Assembly (NCBI GenBank): GCA_963969495.1
Contig: OZ018321.1
Span: 138,904,685 to 138,968,684, forward strand
Direction of reading: 5' to 3'
Origin: Ceratothoa steindachneri
Lineage: Eukaryota; Arthropoda; Malacostraca; Isopoda; Cymothoidae
DNA length: 64,000 bases
Each line of letters begins with the position of its first letter. Within the stretch, counting starts at the first letter, position 1. Shown here in pieces: positions 1 through 13,060 of the stretch. The notes below the pieces were generated by a model that saw only the letters and a list, made by a program, of their open reading frames with translations, was not told where the DNA came from and ran no database searches. Position numbers and translations under genes: made by a program.

Positions 1-179
1 AAGGGTGCGAAACAAGTAACATAGGCAGCAAGCAAGGTGTATACTCATGAGAAATGTTAGGACTATATCAGAAGTCAAGAAACAATTTAAGCAAGACTTA
101 AGGAAACTTGTTTAATTATTTTTTTACTGATGTTATCAGTTTCTAATGTTGTATTATTATAACGATATGTTTTATTATT

Positions 180-560
180 ACTGAGATATGTTTTATGCTG
201 ACAACAAAAAATGTATATAACATTACTTTACAATTTTAGATTCTACAATTTATAACTGTTGCTTTCCAAGACCAATTTATGAGTTGCTTTTTTCAAACAT
301 AGATTTTCAAAGATAAATGTTGAGCAATCACAATAGTAAAGGTAGATTTAAATTTTATGATTAGTAAGATATATTTTATGATTACTAAAATATGTTTTAT
401 GCAGAGAAAATAAATGTTTATAGCATTATCTGAAATTTTGAGAAACTAAAATTAATAAATATTGTTTTCTGAGAGCAATTTATGAGAGATTTTTCAACGG
501 CGATTTTCCAAGTTAAAGGTTGAGCAATCACAATCATAATAGCAGATTTGAATTCTTCAC
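180..560. repeat. AT-rich ~200-bp direct duplication
   Basis: Two diverged units follow one another. Both contain TATGTTTTATG (near 187 and 391), a block ending AATTTATGAG, and GTTGAGCAATCACAAT (near 319 and 519), so the period is about 200-204 bp. The rest of 1-650 is AT-rich and holds no gene I can support. The short minus-strand open frame across 418-624 overlaps the second unit and looks like chance. Confidence 0.75.
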
Positions 561-649
561 ATAAAAAAACATTTTTAGAATCGCTCAGTGAAGAAAGTGG
601 CAAAAATTCATTTTCATCCCACAAATTGATTCACCCTGCTGTACTATAG

Positions 650-3600
650 CATTTATGCGAAAGTAAAAAACGATCAATACTCTCGCGTCTGTGATAAAAT
701 GAAAGGCATGTACATACTATCGCATCTATGAAAAATTAAAAAATACTGGTACGCTCCCCTCTGTGAGAAATTAGAAAAAAAGCGTGCTCTCGCCCGTTTA
801 ATAAATTAAAAAGCGCCTGCAATACTCTCGCATCTGTGTCAACTTAAAAACCGGGATGCACCTTTGCCTCCTGGAGAAATAAAAAATAAACAAAGGGACA
901 TGTATTATTGGCTAAGTTAGACATTATAAAACCCAACTGAACTCTCCCTTCAGCAAGAAATTAGAAAGATCCGGAATTTTCACCTATGTAAGAAATTAAA
1001 ACAAATTTGTACTGGCGCATCTATGAGTAATTAAAAACCTTCCTGCAATCTCACCTCTTCGATAATTTAGAAAGTGTCATGCACTTTTGACATTGTTATA
1101 AATTAAAAACACACGTGCACTCTCGCCGCTGTGAGAAATTAAAAATCCAACTGGTCGCTCGGCTAATTAATAAATTAAAACCACACTTCCACTCTTGTCT
1201 CCTTGAGAAAGTAAAAAAGACCTGTATTCTTGCCTCCGTGAGAAATTAAAACCTACCTCTACTCTGGTTTCTGTAAATACTCACTTGCACTCTCGCCTCT
1301 GTAAGAAATAAAAGATTATCGATAGTCTCCCGTATTTGAAAAATTAAAAACCCACCTGTACTCTTTCCTATGTGAGAACTTTCCTATGTAAGAACTTAAA
1401 AACCGACTTATAATCTGGCCACTTTGAGAAATTAAAAAAGCTAATTTCGCTTTAGCCTCAGTGTGAAATTAAAAACCTAGCTGTAGTACCACCTCTGTAA
1501 TAAACTAAAACCCACCTGCAGTCTCAGCTATGTGAGAAATTAAAAATAAACCTATTACTCTCGCCTCTGTGATAGCAAAACAGACTTGTACTCTTCTATC
1601 TAAGATAAAGTAAAATTTCACCTGTACTTTCAATTCTGTGTGAAATTAATAAAAACGCCTGCTATCTTACCACTGTAACAAAATCAATCCTCGACACACT
1701 CTCACCCTTGTAAGAAGATAAAAACCCAACAGCTCTTTCTACTCTTCAAGAAATTAAAAAGCGATATGAACTTTCGCCTTGTGATAAATTCAAACCGATC
1801 TGAGGTCTCGCCTTTTGAGAAATCAAAAACCAACCTGTACTTTCGACTATTTAAAAAATTGAAAACCAACCTATAGTCTCGACTCTGTAAGAAATTAGAA
1901 ACCCATTTGTAATCAAGCATCTTTGGAAAATTAAAAACGCACCGGCAATCTTCCATTTCTGAGATATTATTAAGATCTGTACTCTTGTCTCTAGCTTTTG
2001 TGATGAAATAAACACCAACTTGCACTTTAGTATCTGTGGCTAATTAAAAACTGATATGTACTCTCGCCTATAAGAGGAATTAAAAATCCTCCTGTACTCT
2101 TGCCCCTTGGAGAAGTTCAAAAGCGAGCTGTATTCTAGCCTCTTTGAGAAATTAGAAACCACCTGTACTCTCGCTTTTGTGAGTAAATAATAGGATCTAT
2201 ACTGTCGCCTTTGTGACAAATTAATAAGACCTGTACTCTAGCCTCTATCCGAAATTAAAACCTTTGTTGTTTTCTTTATTAGTGAGAAATTAAAATCCGC
2301 TTGCGCTCTCGCCTCTATGAAATTTAAAAATCTTCCTACACTCTAGCTACAGAAAAAAACACCTGATCTTTTGCTTCTTTTAGAAATTAAAAACGCACAT
2401 GTAATCTTCCCTTAATGAGAAATGAAAAAACATGTACTCTCCTTCTATATGAGAAATTTCAGAGCTACCGGAAATCTCGCTCTGTGAAAAATTTAAACCC
2501 ACAGGTAATATTGCCTCTGTAAGATATTAAAAACCCACTACTTCTGTAGTCTCCATAATAAAAAACACCTGTTATCTCGCCTCTGTAAGGAATTAAAACC
2601 CTCCTGCTTTCTCTGTTCTCTGGAAATTAAAAAAGCTATATACTCTCTCACATTGTAAACCTTAAAACTCACCTATAATCTCACCAATGTAAAAAATTAA
2701 AAAAAGAAAAAGCTTCTCTACTCTAGCCTCTGTGATAAATTAAAAATCAACCTGTACTTTTGCTTCTGTGGTTAATTAAACCCCCACCTGTACTCTCATC
2801 TCTGTGAGAAATTTAAAACAGATCTCTACTCTCAACTCATTGAGAAATTCAATACCCACATAAGCTCTCAGCCCTGTGAGAAATTTAAACCTAACCTGTA
2901 CTCATGCCTCTGTGAGAAATTAAAACCTCAATTGTACTCTCACTTTTCTGAGAAATTAAAAAATAAACACCTTTTACTCTCCCCTCAGTAAGAAATTAAA
3001 AATCTACCTGTACTCACGCTTCTGTGAGAAAGTTAAACCGCCCTAAACTTTTGCCTTATTGATAACCTAAAAACACATCTGCTGCCTCTCACTCTGTTAC
3101 CAATTAAAAACCTAGCAGTAATATTTGCATCTGTCATAAATTAAAAACCGACCTGTAATATCTCATACTTTAGAAATAAACAACAATAAACACAGCGAGT
3201 TGTACTCTCAGCTTTGTGAGAAAGTAAAAGCCCACCTCTCCTCTCGCCTTTATGAGAATTTAAAAACCACCTGTACTCTCAACTCTGTTGGAAATTAAAA
3301 AGCGATTTGTAATTTGACCTATGGGAGAAATTAAAAAATACGTGTACTCTAACCTCTGTGTTTAATTAATATGTACTGTCGCATCAAAGAGAAATTTACA
3401 ACCCAACTATTCTCTCGATTTGTGAGAAATTATAAATCCACCTACAATCTCGCCTCTATTTAAAGCCCTTCCTGCACTCTCGCCATATGAAAAAATAAAA
3501 CACACCTGACCTCTAGCTTCTGTGAAAAATTTTAAACACACATGTACTCTCGCCTTTGTGATGAATAAAAAAGCGGTTGTGTTTTTACTTCTATTATAAA

Positions 3601-5761
3601 ATTAAAAACCCTCCTGAACTCACACCTCTTCGAGAAATTAAAAACACACCTGCCCTCTCGCCCAGCTGACCACTTAAAAACACACTCTCACTTTCCCTTG
3701 AAAAATTAAAAATCTCCCTGTATTCTTAACTACGTGGGAAAATAAAAATTGACTTTTACCCTCACTTCTGTAAGAAATTAAAAGGCCAGTCTCACTCTCA
3801 CTTTTAAGCAAAATTAAAAAGCCACTTGCAACCTCGCCTCTGAGCCATCAAAAAACCCATGTACTTTCGGCTATCTGAAAAATTAAAACGCAATTGTTCT
3901 CACTTTATTGAGAAAAATTTAAAACTAGCCTGTACTCTGTCTGTGAGAAATTCAAAACCGACCTGTACATTTTCCTCTGTGAGAAATTAAAACAACCTAT
4001 ATTCTAGCTTGCTTGACACAGAACAAACAGATCTATATTCTGTCCTCTTTGAGGAATTTAAAACCAACGTAATTACACCTCTGTGAGAAATTAAAAACGA
4101 ACCTGTACTCTGTGGTAAATTTTAAACGACGTGCACTCAAGCCTTTTTACGAATATAAATACCAACCTTTACTCATCCTTTACACATCTGTGCGAAATTA
4201 AAAATCGATGTCTACCCTCACTCAGTGACAAATCAAATAGTGATATGTATTTTCGCTAATATGAAAAAATAAAACCCCTCATAAACTCTTGCCTTTGTGA
4301 GAAAATAAACGCACACTTTAACCATCTCCTTTATAAGAAATTAAAAAAACCCTGTACTCTGGAATGTGTGAGAAATTAAAAAACGATTAGTACTCTCGCC
4401 TCTGTAAAAAAATTAAAACCCACCTGTACTATCACCTCTCTGACAAATTAAAAGCTGCCCTGTACTTTTGCCTTTGTGACAAACTAAAAAAAGCGTGCAT
4501 TCCCTGCTCTGTGTCAAATTAACAAACCGCTTGTTCCTTGCCTGTTTGAATATTAAAACACACCTGTACTCTCGAATCCTCGAGAAATAAATATGCGACC
4601 TGTAATCACGACTCCATGAGAAATTATAAAAAAATCCCTGCACCAACCTATGTGAGAAAGTAAAACCACTTAAAGTATCACCAATTGGAGATATGAAAAT
4701 AAACTTGTACTTTCGAATTTGTTAGAAAATAAAACCCACCTGTATTCTTAAACCTTTAAGACCTTAAAAGACCTTCTACTACTCTACTTCGTGATGAATT
4801 AAAAACAGAGCTGTAATCTCTGTGAGAAATTAAAAACTTTTCTGTACTCGCACCTCCTTACCAAATGTAAAAGTGACCTGTACTCTTGAATCTGTGAGAA
4901 ATTCAAAACCACTTATACTATCGCCTCTTTGATAAATTAAAACAGACCTGCACTAACGCCTCTGTCAGAAATTAAAACAGATACGTACTCTTGCATCTAT
5001 GATAAATGAAAAAAAATACCTGTTCTTTCAATTTGTGAGATATGAAAAACCTTCACTTCAACTCATGCCTTTATGAGAATTTAAAAAAATTTTAAACTCG
5101 TGCTCCTGTTATCAATTAAAAACCCATTCGAACTCTCGCTTCACAGAGAAAAGATAAATACACCTGTATTCTCGTCTTATGTCAGAAATGAATAAACGCC
5201 CCTACTTTTGCCTATGTGAGAAATTAAAATCCTCTTCTCTTGCTTCTGCTGAGAAATAAAAACCCACCTGCACTCTCACTTATAGTAAAAAATAATAATC
5301 AACATACCTTCTTGCTAAACTGAGTAATTAAAAACCCATTTACAGTCTTCCACACTTGAGAAATCAAAATATAACTGTTTTCTTCTCGCCTCTGTGAAGA
5401 AGTAAGGTAAAAATTGCACCTAATCTAGCTTTGTCATAAATTAAAAATAGATGTGTTCTTTCGCTTCTGAAAGTAATTAAAAATCACATGTACTTTCACT
5501 TCTATGAGAAACTAAAACAGATTTTTTCTCTAGCCTCAATGAGAAATTAAATACCCACTTGCATTATCGCCTCGATAAGAAATAAAACATCTACTGGCGC
5601 ATATGGGAAAAATTATAACACACATGTCTCTTGCCTTTGGTAAATATTAAAAACCCATTGGTAGTCTCATGTGTAAGAAATTAAAAACCGACCTTTACTC
5701 TTGCTCTTTGAGAAATTAAAAACCAAATTGCACTCTCGCCTCTGTAAAAATTTTAAAAACG
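650..5761. repeat. 36-bp satellite, block 1
   Basis: This is a degenerate tandem array. Each monomer of about 36 bp reads roughly GAGAAATTAAAAACC, then CACCTGTACTCTCGC, then CTCTGT. The most constant parts are GAGAAATTAAAA and CTCTCGCCTCTGTGA. Monomers vary by substitutions and one- to few-base indels, so the array is old. Because 36 is a multiple of three, the antisense frame yields a 12-residue peptide repeat (approximately SHRGESTGxFLI) wherever indels cancel. That explains the open frames here (for example 1702-2025 and 4413-4646); they are not genes. Confidence 0.95.
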
Positions 5762-5822
5762 GATCTTTTCTTATATTATCGCGCAATTTTGTCTCCTAAG
5801 CCAGATAGCTGAACGGCCGGCT
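5762..5822 (+). repeat. Left terminal inverted repeat of the MITE
   Basis: Begins GATCTTTTCTTATATTATC and ends GAACGGCCGGCT. It pairs with 6453-6513 with scattered mismatches. Confidence 0.8.
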
Positions 5823-6452
5823 AAAAAGGCTAAACTGCCTTTCACATGCGCGGGAATCGAAGGATGGGATTATTACTATGTCATAAGTATTTGGGGGGTT
5901 TTGGGGGTGAATAAGAGAAAACTAAAAAAATAAAAGTTAGGAGAGTCAAGAAAAAGTAAATGCTAAACATTATTTACTAGATAAAATTTTTCATTGTCTT
6001 TGTAAATTTAAACAACTAAGTCTTTTCCTTTATTTCGTAGCCTCTATAAAAACTTGCACATATAGGAGTTGATCAGAGAATGAGCAGTTCTACATTCCTT
6101 ATTTTCGTCTTGACCCAAAACGACTCTATTTGGCTTGTGTGGGCACCTGTTTCTGGATCTTTAGAAATTTGCGATTAAGAGTCAAATGTTTATACCGCAT
6201 CTCTGGCAAGGATTAATTATAGATTAATAATGTTTCTGCAGATCTATCAGGAGCTGCATACATGAAACACTCGAACATTTTTCCTGCAAATCTATCTGAA
6301 AACCCAGTGCATTGGTAAAACCCTCCAGATATTGTTCCTTCTCTAACAAGTTTGTACGTTTTAATTTTTTAAATGGGGAAAACAATGCTTATGCTTCGAA
6401 AAAAACAAAGGATATTGTAACAATAAAAATGACACAGCCCAATTACTCGAGT

Positions 6453-6513
6453 AGCCGGCCGTTCAGCCATTTGGCTGAGAAGACTAAATTGCGCCATAAT
6501 AAGAGAAAACATC
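6453..6513 (-). repeat. Right terminal inverted repeat of the MITE
   Basis: Starts AGCCGGCCGTTCAGCC and ends AAGAGAAAACATC. It is the inverted counterpart of 5762-5822. Satellite sequence resumes immediately after it. Confidence 0.8.
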
Positions 6514-9500
6514 CTAAAAGACACACTTGTACTCTTGCAGCCTATCTTAAAAATTAAAAAGCTACCTTTACTCTACCCTCCTTCAGAAAGTACTAACGCC
6601 TCTTGAGAAATTAATAGAGACTTGTTCTCTCTTCTATGTAAAAATTAAAATCTCACCTGTACTATCAACTCTGAGTGAAAGTAATAAACTCACTCTACTC
6701 TTTGAGAAATTTAAAACCAACATATATGATAACCTCTGTGAGAAATTACAAAGACACCTGTTCTCTTGCCTCTTGAGAAATATTAAAATCTCACCTATAA
6801 TTTCGCCTTTGGAAAAATTATAAACCCACCAATATTCTCGCCCCTTTGAGAAACTAAAATAACCTACTGCACTTTCCTTCTGTAAGAAATTAAGAACCCA
6901 GCTGCAATCTCGCGTCTGTGAGAAATTGAAAATCGACCCCTACATTCGTGTTTGTGAGAAATTAGAAAAAAAACTGTAATCAGAACTTTATAAGAAAAGA
7001 AACCAACTAAACTGTCCATTATATAAGAAATTAAAAATTCAACTGAACTCTCGCATATATAAGAAATTATAATCCAGCCGGCACTCTCAGTCTAAGAGAA
7101 ATTAAAAATCAATAGGTACTCTCTCCGCTGTGCGAAATTTAAAGTATCTGTACTACTGCTTCTGTCAGAAATCCAAAGACAATTGTACCTCTGCATCTAT
7201 GAGAAATGAGAAAAACAGTTGTACTGCACATGCTGCGAGAAATTAAAAATCCAGTAGCATTCTTGGCCCTTTAAGAAATAATAAAAGACTTGCACTCTCT
7301 TGGTGTGATGATAAATTAAAAAATGAGCTGTAATCTCCCATTTGTGAGAAATGAAAAAGCGACCTGTACTCTCTCGCCTCTCTGAGAAATGAGAAATCAC
7401 GTGTATTCTCGCCTCTGTGAGAAATTAAAAACTTTTCATCCCTGTTATAAACTCAAATCTCGCCACAGTGAGAGATTAAAATCTTTCATGTACTCTTGCC
7501 CCCGAGAAATGTAAACACACCTTTACTGTCAGCTATGCGAGAAATCAAAAACCAATCGCACTCTCTCGTGCTTTATAAATTGAAACGCAACCTGAATTCT
7601 TGCTTAAGTGAGGAATTAAGACCTATATATAGTCTCGCTTCTGTAATAAATTAAAATCTGACCTGTTCTCACGCCTCAGAGAGAAACTAAAAACAAACAT
7701 GCTCTCTCGCCTCTGTAAGAAACTAATAATTACTTGTAATTCGAGCTTTTTGAGAAATTAAAAGACAACTCTACTCTCGCATTTTTGAATAATCAAAAAG
7801 TCATTTGATCCCTATTTTCTGTCAAAAATAACCGCCGACCTGTACTCCCCCTCCTTGAGAAATTTAAATTCACCGGTACTCTCGCTCATTTAAGGAATTA
7901 AAAAAAGTCCACTGTCTTTGAGAAATTGAAATTCAGCTGTATTCTCACACCCCTGAGAAATTAAAATGCCTCTGTGGGAGATTAAAAACCGAGGTGTATT
8001 CTTGCCTATAGCTATGTGAGAAATTTAAAACCAACATACACTAAAACCCTCCTAGTCTTTTGCCTTTGTGAGAAATTAGAAGTCGCCTGTACTTTGGCAT
8101 ATGTGAGAAACTAAAACAGATCTGTACTCTCGCCTCTAGGGCAAATTAAAAACGCGCCTCTTCTCTCAATTTGTGAGAAATTAAAACCAACCTTTGTGAA
8201 ATTTAAAAAAACACCCCTATTAACACCCTTCTATTTGAAATTAAAATGCCAGCTGTAATCTAAATTTGTTTAAGAAATTAAAACCAGACCTTTAAACTCA
8301 CTTCTGTGAGAAATTTAAAACCTACCTGGTCCCTTGGATCTGTGAAAAATTATAAAGCGATCTCTACTCTCAGCTCTGCGAGAAATTAAAAACCCACCTT
8401 AAGTCGCGTCGTTTGGAGAAATTAAAAACCCACCTGTATTCTGCTCCTGTGAGAGATTATAAACCCTACTTAACTAACTTTCGATAAGAAATTAAAACTC
8501 CGATGTAATCTCGTCTCAGTGAGAAATTAAAACAGACATGTTATCTCACATATTTGATAAATAAAACAACCGACCTGTACACTCCTTCTATAAGAAATGA
8601 AAAACTGACCTGTATTTTCGCCTATTGAGGATATAAAAAAACACCTGCTTTCTCACCGCTCTAAAACTAAAACCAAGTGTAGTAGCGCCTTTGAGAGAAA
8701 TTAGAAATCCAACAGAATTCTCGCCTCCCTGAGAAATTACAAATTTTCGTGTACCGTCGCATATGTAAGAAATTAAAACCGATTAATAATTTCGTATCTG
8801 TGAGATATTAAAACATATCTGTAGTCGTGCTTCTGTAGGAGAGGAAAAAACATCCGGTACTCTCACCTTTTTGAGAAATTAAATATATACATGTAACCTC
8901 ACTTCTGTGATAAATTAAAAAGGCATTTGTTCTCTCGCCTATTTAAGAAATTAAAATACACCTTTACTATCGCACATATGAGAAATTGAAAAAACTGTAG
9001 TACCCCTTCGTTTACAAATTTAAAACTCACTGATACTCTCGCTTATTTAAGAAATTAAAAACCACCCACACTGTTTCAGGTTGGAAATTAAAACCCAACT
9101 ACAATCTTGCATCTGTGAGAAATAAAGGTCACCTGTATTCTCGCCTCCTTGTGAAATAAACAATAAGCAACGGTATATTTACTCTCGCCTCTGTGGGAGA
9201 TTAAAAACCTAATCTATTCTCACAGTTGTGAGAAATCAAAGAGCCAGCATACTCTCGTCTTTATGAGAAATCAAAAAACACCTGAACTTTCGACTATATT
9301 TCAAACTAAAACCCAACTGCACTCTCACCTCTGGAAAATCAGAAATCAGCTGTATGCTCCCCTCTGTAAGAAACTATAACAAATCTGTACTCTTGTCTTT
9401 AGGATAAATTATAAAGGCACCTATTTTCTCGATTTGTGAGAAATTAAAAACCCACCTATGCTTTAACTTCTGTGAGAAATTAAAAAATGCACCTATTATC

Positions 9501-9695
9501 ACGCATCTATTATAATTAAAAACCCACAGTACTCTCGCCTTTGTAAGAAATTAAAAACCGAATTTTAATCTCACTTCTGTCAGAAATTAAAAATCTATCT
9601 GTTCTGTATTCTCGCCTCTGTTGGACATTAAAAACCCAACTTTATTCTCGCCTATGAGAGAAATTAAAAAGCCACCTGCACTATCGCCTGCACTA
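6514..9695. repeat. 36-bp satellite, block 2
   Basis: Continuation of the same array after the MITE, with the same monomer and divergence. The right edge is where satellite gives way to LINE sequence just after a GCCTGCACTATCGCCTGCACTAT duplication-like stretch. Antisense open frames such as 7197-7400 are satellite-derived. Confidence 0.95.
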
Positions 9696-11230
9696 TTGGT
9701 GCGCATAGCGAAGCGCAGCGAGGATGTTCGGGTGGCCTCCATATGTAAGGAGACACCGAAAGAATTCCTCCTTCATGTCAATCGCCGCAAACCGATTCGT
9801 CATAACATATGACCGCTAAGAGATGGCAATGGCGTATTGTGGAAGTTAGAACCAGAAATCGCCAACGTGCTGAACGACTAGTTCTCTTCCGTATTTAGGA
9901 GGGAAGCGGACGGTCCAGCTCTGAGGCCAAGGTGTTCATCTCGAAGAAAGAAAAAACCTATGCAAAATAGTCTTAGACATCCATCGTAGGCAAACTGCTT
10001 GAGGGAATAATCGCTGACCCTATAGTGCAGCATTTAGAGTCGCAGAACTTGATCTTGGATTCCCAGCACGGATTTCGCAAGAACCTTTCACGTCTCACTA
10101 ATCTAGGATAATTTTCCACAGTATTTTGAGTGAGTATTATCGTAGTCAAGCTGTGGATATCTTATACCTGGACTTTCAAAAGCCTTCGATAAGTTACCAC
10201 ACCGCAGGTCGATGAATAAGGTCCGCGCTCTCGGCATTACCATCAAGGTAACCGAGTGGGTAGAAAACTGGCTCTCGGGACGGAGGTAACGAGTAAAAAT
10301 CAACGGGATAGCCTCGCAATGGGCACCGGTCAGTAGCGCAGTGCCCCGGGATTCTGTGTTCGGGCCTCTATTGTTCATTGTCTACATCATGAACATAGCC
10401 AAGTTCGCTGATGATATCGAGTGAGGAGGAAGTGTGAGCTCGCGAGGAGTGGATTGTCTGCGAAATAGCCTTCTTAGGATAGGTGAGTCGTCCGAGAGGT
10501 GGCAGATGCCATTTAACCTTGATAAGTGCAAGGTAATGCACATTGGCCATGCTAACCCTCGGGAAAACTACTCCTAGCTGGTCAAACAGCTTGATACCAC
10601 TGAATCTAATAAAGATTTAGGCGTGATAATTAGCAGTGACCTAAAGTTCTCCAAGACTGCCTCCGGGTGGAAAAGAGGGCCCAGAGAATTCTGTGTTACA
10701 TAAAGAGTCATTTTCGCTTCCAAAAAGGGCAGATTGTTTCCGCCTTGTACAGCTCTCTAGTTCGGCCACACCTTAAATATGACGTTCAATTTTGGTCCTC
10801 ATCACTGTGGAAGGACATTGAGTGGCTGGAAAGGGTACAGGCCAGAGCCACTTAATTGATCCCTTCCCTTAGACATTAAAGTTATCAGCATAGGCTACAA
10901 GAACTTTTGATTTTCTCCCTGGAGACGCGCCGGTTAAGAGGCCACTTGATTGAAACTTTTAAGATGATACGATGAGTTTACAATGTAGATCATAGGAGAC
11001 TGTTCACGTTGAACTCAAATGCTAAACGTAATCACAGTACAAACTGGAATTACCGCATTTCCATCCTAACATTTGCGGCAACCTCTTCTCGTGCAAAATC
11101 TGCGGAACGTGGAACCGTCTACCGCTAGAAGTGAAGAACAGTTCTTCAGTCGCACAGTTCAGATCTCAACTTGACTAGATAATCCACATCTTGCCCTAGA
11201 TTTTACCTACCACCTTGGTATAGATTATAT
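9696..11230 (+). pseudogene. CR1 reverse transcriptase, broken
   Basis: A LINE RT that would copy element RNA at the nicked chromosomal target. In order I see: a linker ending in FSSVF-type sequence near 9890; SQHGFRKN near 10060; the palm motif region; the catalytic box KFADD with FADD at 10404-10415; CKVMHIGHANP near 10530; DLGVIISSDLKFS near 10617-10650; LVRPHLKYDVQFWS near 10758-10797; and ERVQARAT near 10832-10855. Frameshifts and stops separate these blocks, so it cannot encode a working enzyme. Clade assignment rests on the thumb and C-terminal wording. CR1 is more likely than its L2 relatives. Confidence 0.85.
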
Positions 11231-11466
11231 TTAAAGCAAGTAGATAGGTTTCAACTTTTCTGAAAAAAAAATCCTGATTGTATTCTTTTCCACAGCACAT
11301 GCAGGTATCGTTTCCGCTTTCTGGCTCGCAAAAGTGGGTGGGAGAGGTGGGGGGGGGAGCCTTCATCTATGCTACGCTTTCTCTTATGATACAGGTTAGG
11401 GCCTTCCGAAAATAGTACTTCCACGGTACGGACAACAATCTCCTTTGAGGTATTACTTTTCCTTGT
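9696..11466 (+). mobile_element. Decayed CR1-type LINE inserted in the satellite
   Basis: Plus-strand reading in shifting frames recovers, in order, the pre-RT linker, the RT fingers and palm, and the C-terminal segment typical of CR1 elements. The 3' part after 11230 is non-coding and contains a G run near 11350. The 5' end is missing (no ORF1 or endonuclease), as expected of 5' truncation. Satellite resumes at about 11467. Both boundaries are approximate and no target-site duplication was found. Confidence 0.85.
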
Positions 11467-13060
11467 TACTACTTATGATTGCCTCTATCAGAAATCAAAA
11501 ACCACCTGAACTTTCGAATATATTAGAACTTAAAACCCACCTGAACTCTCTTTCCTGAGAAATTAAAAACCTAATATTACTCTCGCGTTAGTGTGAAGGT
11601 AAAACATCACTTATACCCTCTGATCTGTGAGAAATTAAAAACTGATCTGTAATCTTGCCTTTTTAAGAAATAAAAAACTATCTCTTATCGCGCATCTGTA
11701 AGAAATTCAAAATTAATTCGTACTCTCGCCGTTGTAAAAAAAATTAAATACACACCTATACTCTAACCTATGTATGAAAATAAAAACACAACTATACACT
11801 CTCTTTAATGAGAAAATAAAAACTTACCTGTCCTCATATACTCCTACCAATTTTAGAAAGTTAAACCCACCTCTATCTTAAATTAAAAAACAACCTGTAC
11901 TCTGGCCTGTGTGAGAAATTGAACACAAATTATTGTCTCGCCTCTGTAGCAAATTAAACACACCTGTAGTATCTATTCTGTTAAAATAAAATGAAAATCG
12001 CACCTTTACTCTCACTGCTGTGTGAAATTCAAACCGATGTCTAACCTCTCCTCTTTGAAAAATTTAAAAGTCACCTATACTCTCTTCACTGCGAGAAAAT
12101 AATAGCCTACCTGTAATCTCGCCTCTGTGAGAAATTGAAACCAACCTTTATTCTCCCTTCTGTATGAAATTAAACAGCTACCTTCACTCTCACTTCGTTG
12201 AGAAATTAAAAACTATTGATACCTTCGCTTCTATGGGAAATTAAAAACTGATCTGTAATCTCACCTCTTTGAAAAATTTAAAAGTCACCTATACTCTCTT
12301 CACTGCGAGAAAATAATAGCCTACCTGTAATCTCGCCTCTGTGAGGAATTGAAACCAACCTTTATTCTCCCTTCTGTATGAAATTAAACAGCTACCTTCA
12401 CTTTCACTTCGTTGAGAAATTAAAAACTATTGATACCTTCGCTTCTATGGGAAATTAAAAACTGATCTGTAATCTCACCTCTCTGAGAAAGTAAAGATCC
12501 ATTAGTACTTTTGTATCTATGAGAAAGTAAAAACAAACCTGTTCTCTCGCCTCTGTGATAAGTTAAGGGACTACCTCTATTCTTACCATTGTGATAAATT
12601 AAAAACCGACCTTTACACTCGCTTCTGTAAGAAAGTAAAGACCCACCTGTAGTCTTGTCTCTGTGAAAGATTATTGACCCACCTGTACTCTCGCCTCTGC
12701 GAAAAATTAAAATCTTTCCTCTGTTTTTGCCTATGTGAGAAATGAAATAAATCACTGTATCCTCGGTTCTGTGGGATCCTAAAAACAAACGGTACTCACG
12801 CCTCTCTAAGAATGTAAAACCTATCTGGACTCTCACCAAAAATACCCTGTACCATCGCCTCCAATGAGACCATATAAAAGGGTCCGTACTCTCACCTTTG
12901 CGAGAAAATAAAATCTACTAGTATTCTCGCCTTCCTGAGAAATTACACAACGACCTATACTTTTGCTTCTGCTAGAAATTAGAACCTAACTACACTTTCT
13001 TCCCTGTAATAAATTAAAAAAAAACAACCTTAACTCTCCCCAGTTTAAGAAATTAACAAG
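11467..13060. repeat. 36-bp satellite, block 3
   Basis: Third block of the same array. It contains a recent segmental duplication (12051-12478). The 139-codon antisense open frame at 12420-12839 is twelve-residue satellite repeats, not a gene. Confidence 0.95.
12051..12478. repeat. Near-identical 214-bp tandem duplication within the satellite
   Basis: Unit 12051-12264 is repeated at 12265-12478. By eye only two positions differ in 214 bp, whereas neighbouring monomers differ from each other at many positions. The unit spans six monomers. This marks a recent unequal-crossover or replication-slippage event in an otherwise old array. Confidence 0.9.

Larger units (their letters stand above)
5762..6513. 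mobile_element. MITE-like element with ~60-bp terminal inverted repeats
   Basis: About 750 bp of non-satellite sequence interrupts the array cleanly on both sides. The left end (5762-5822) and the reverse complement of the right end (6453-6513) match closely through TTTTCT, TATTAT, GCGCAATTT, GTCT and GCTGAACGGCCGGCT. The interior shows no transposase, and the small open frame at 6312-6557 runs into the right inverted repeat. It is therefore best read as a non-autonomous DNA transposon. No target-site duplication is clear, although TAAAA lies just outside both ends. The superfamily cannot be assigned. Confidence 0.8.

Noticed and set aside
12420..12839. 139-codon antisense open frame
   Set aside because: It is the 36-bp satellite read in frame (12-residue repeats); no conserved protein features and no start context.
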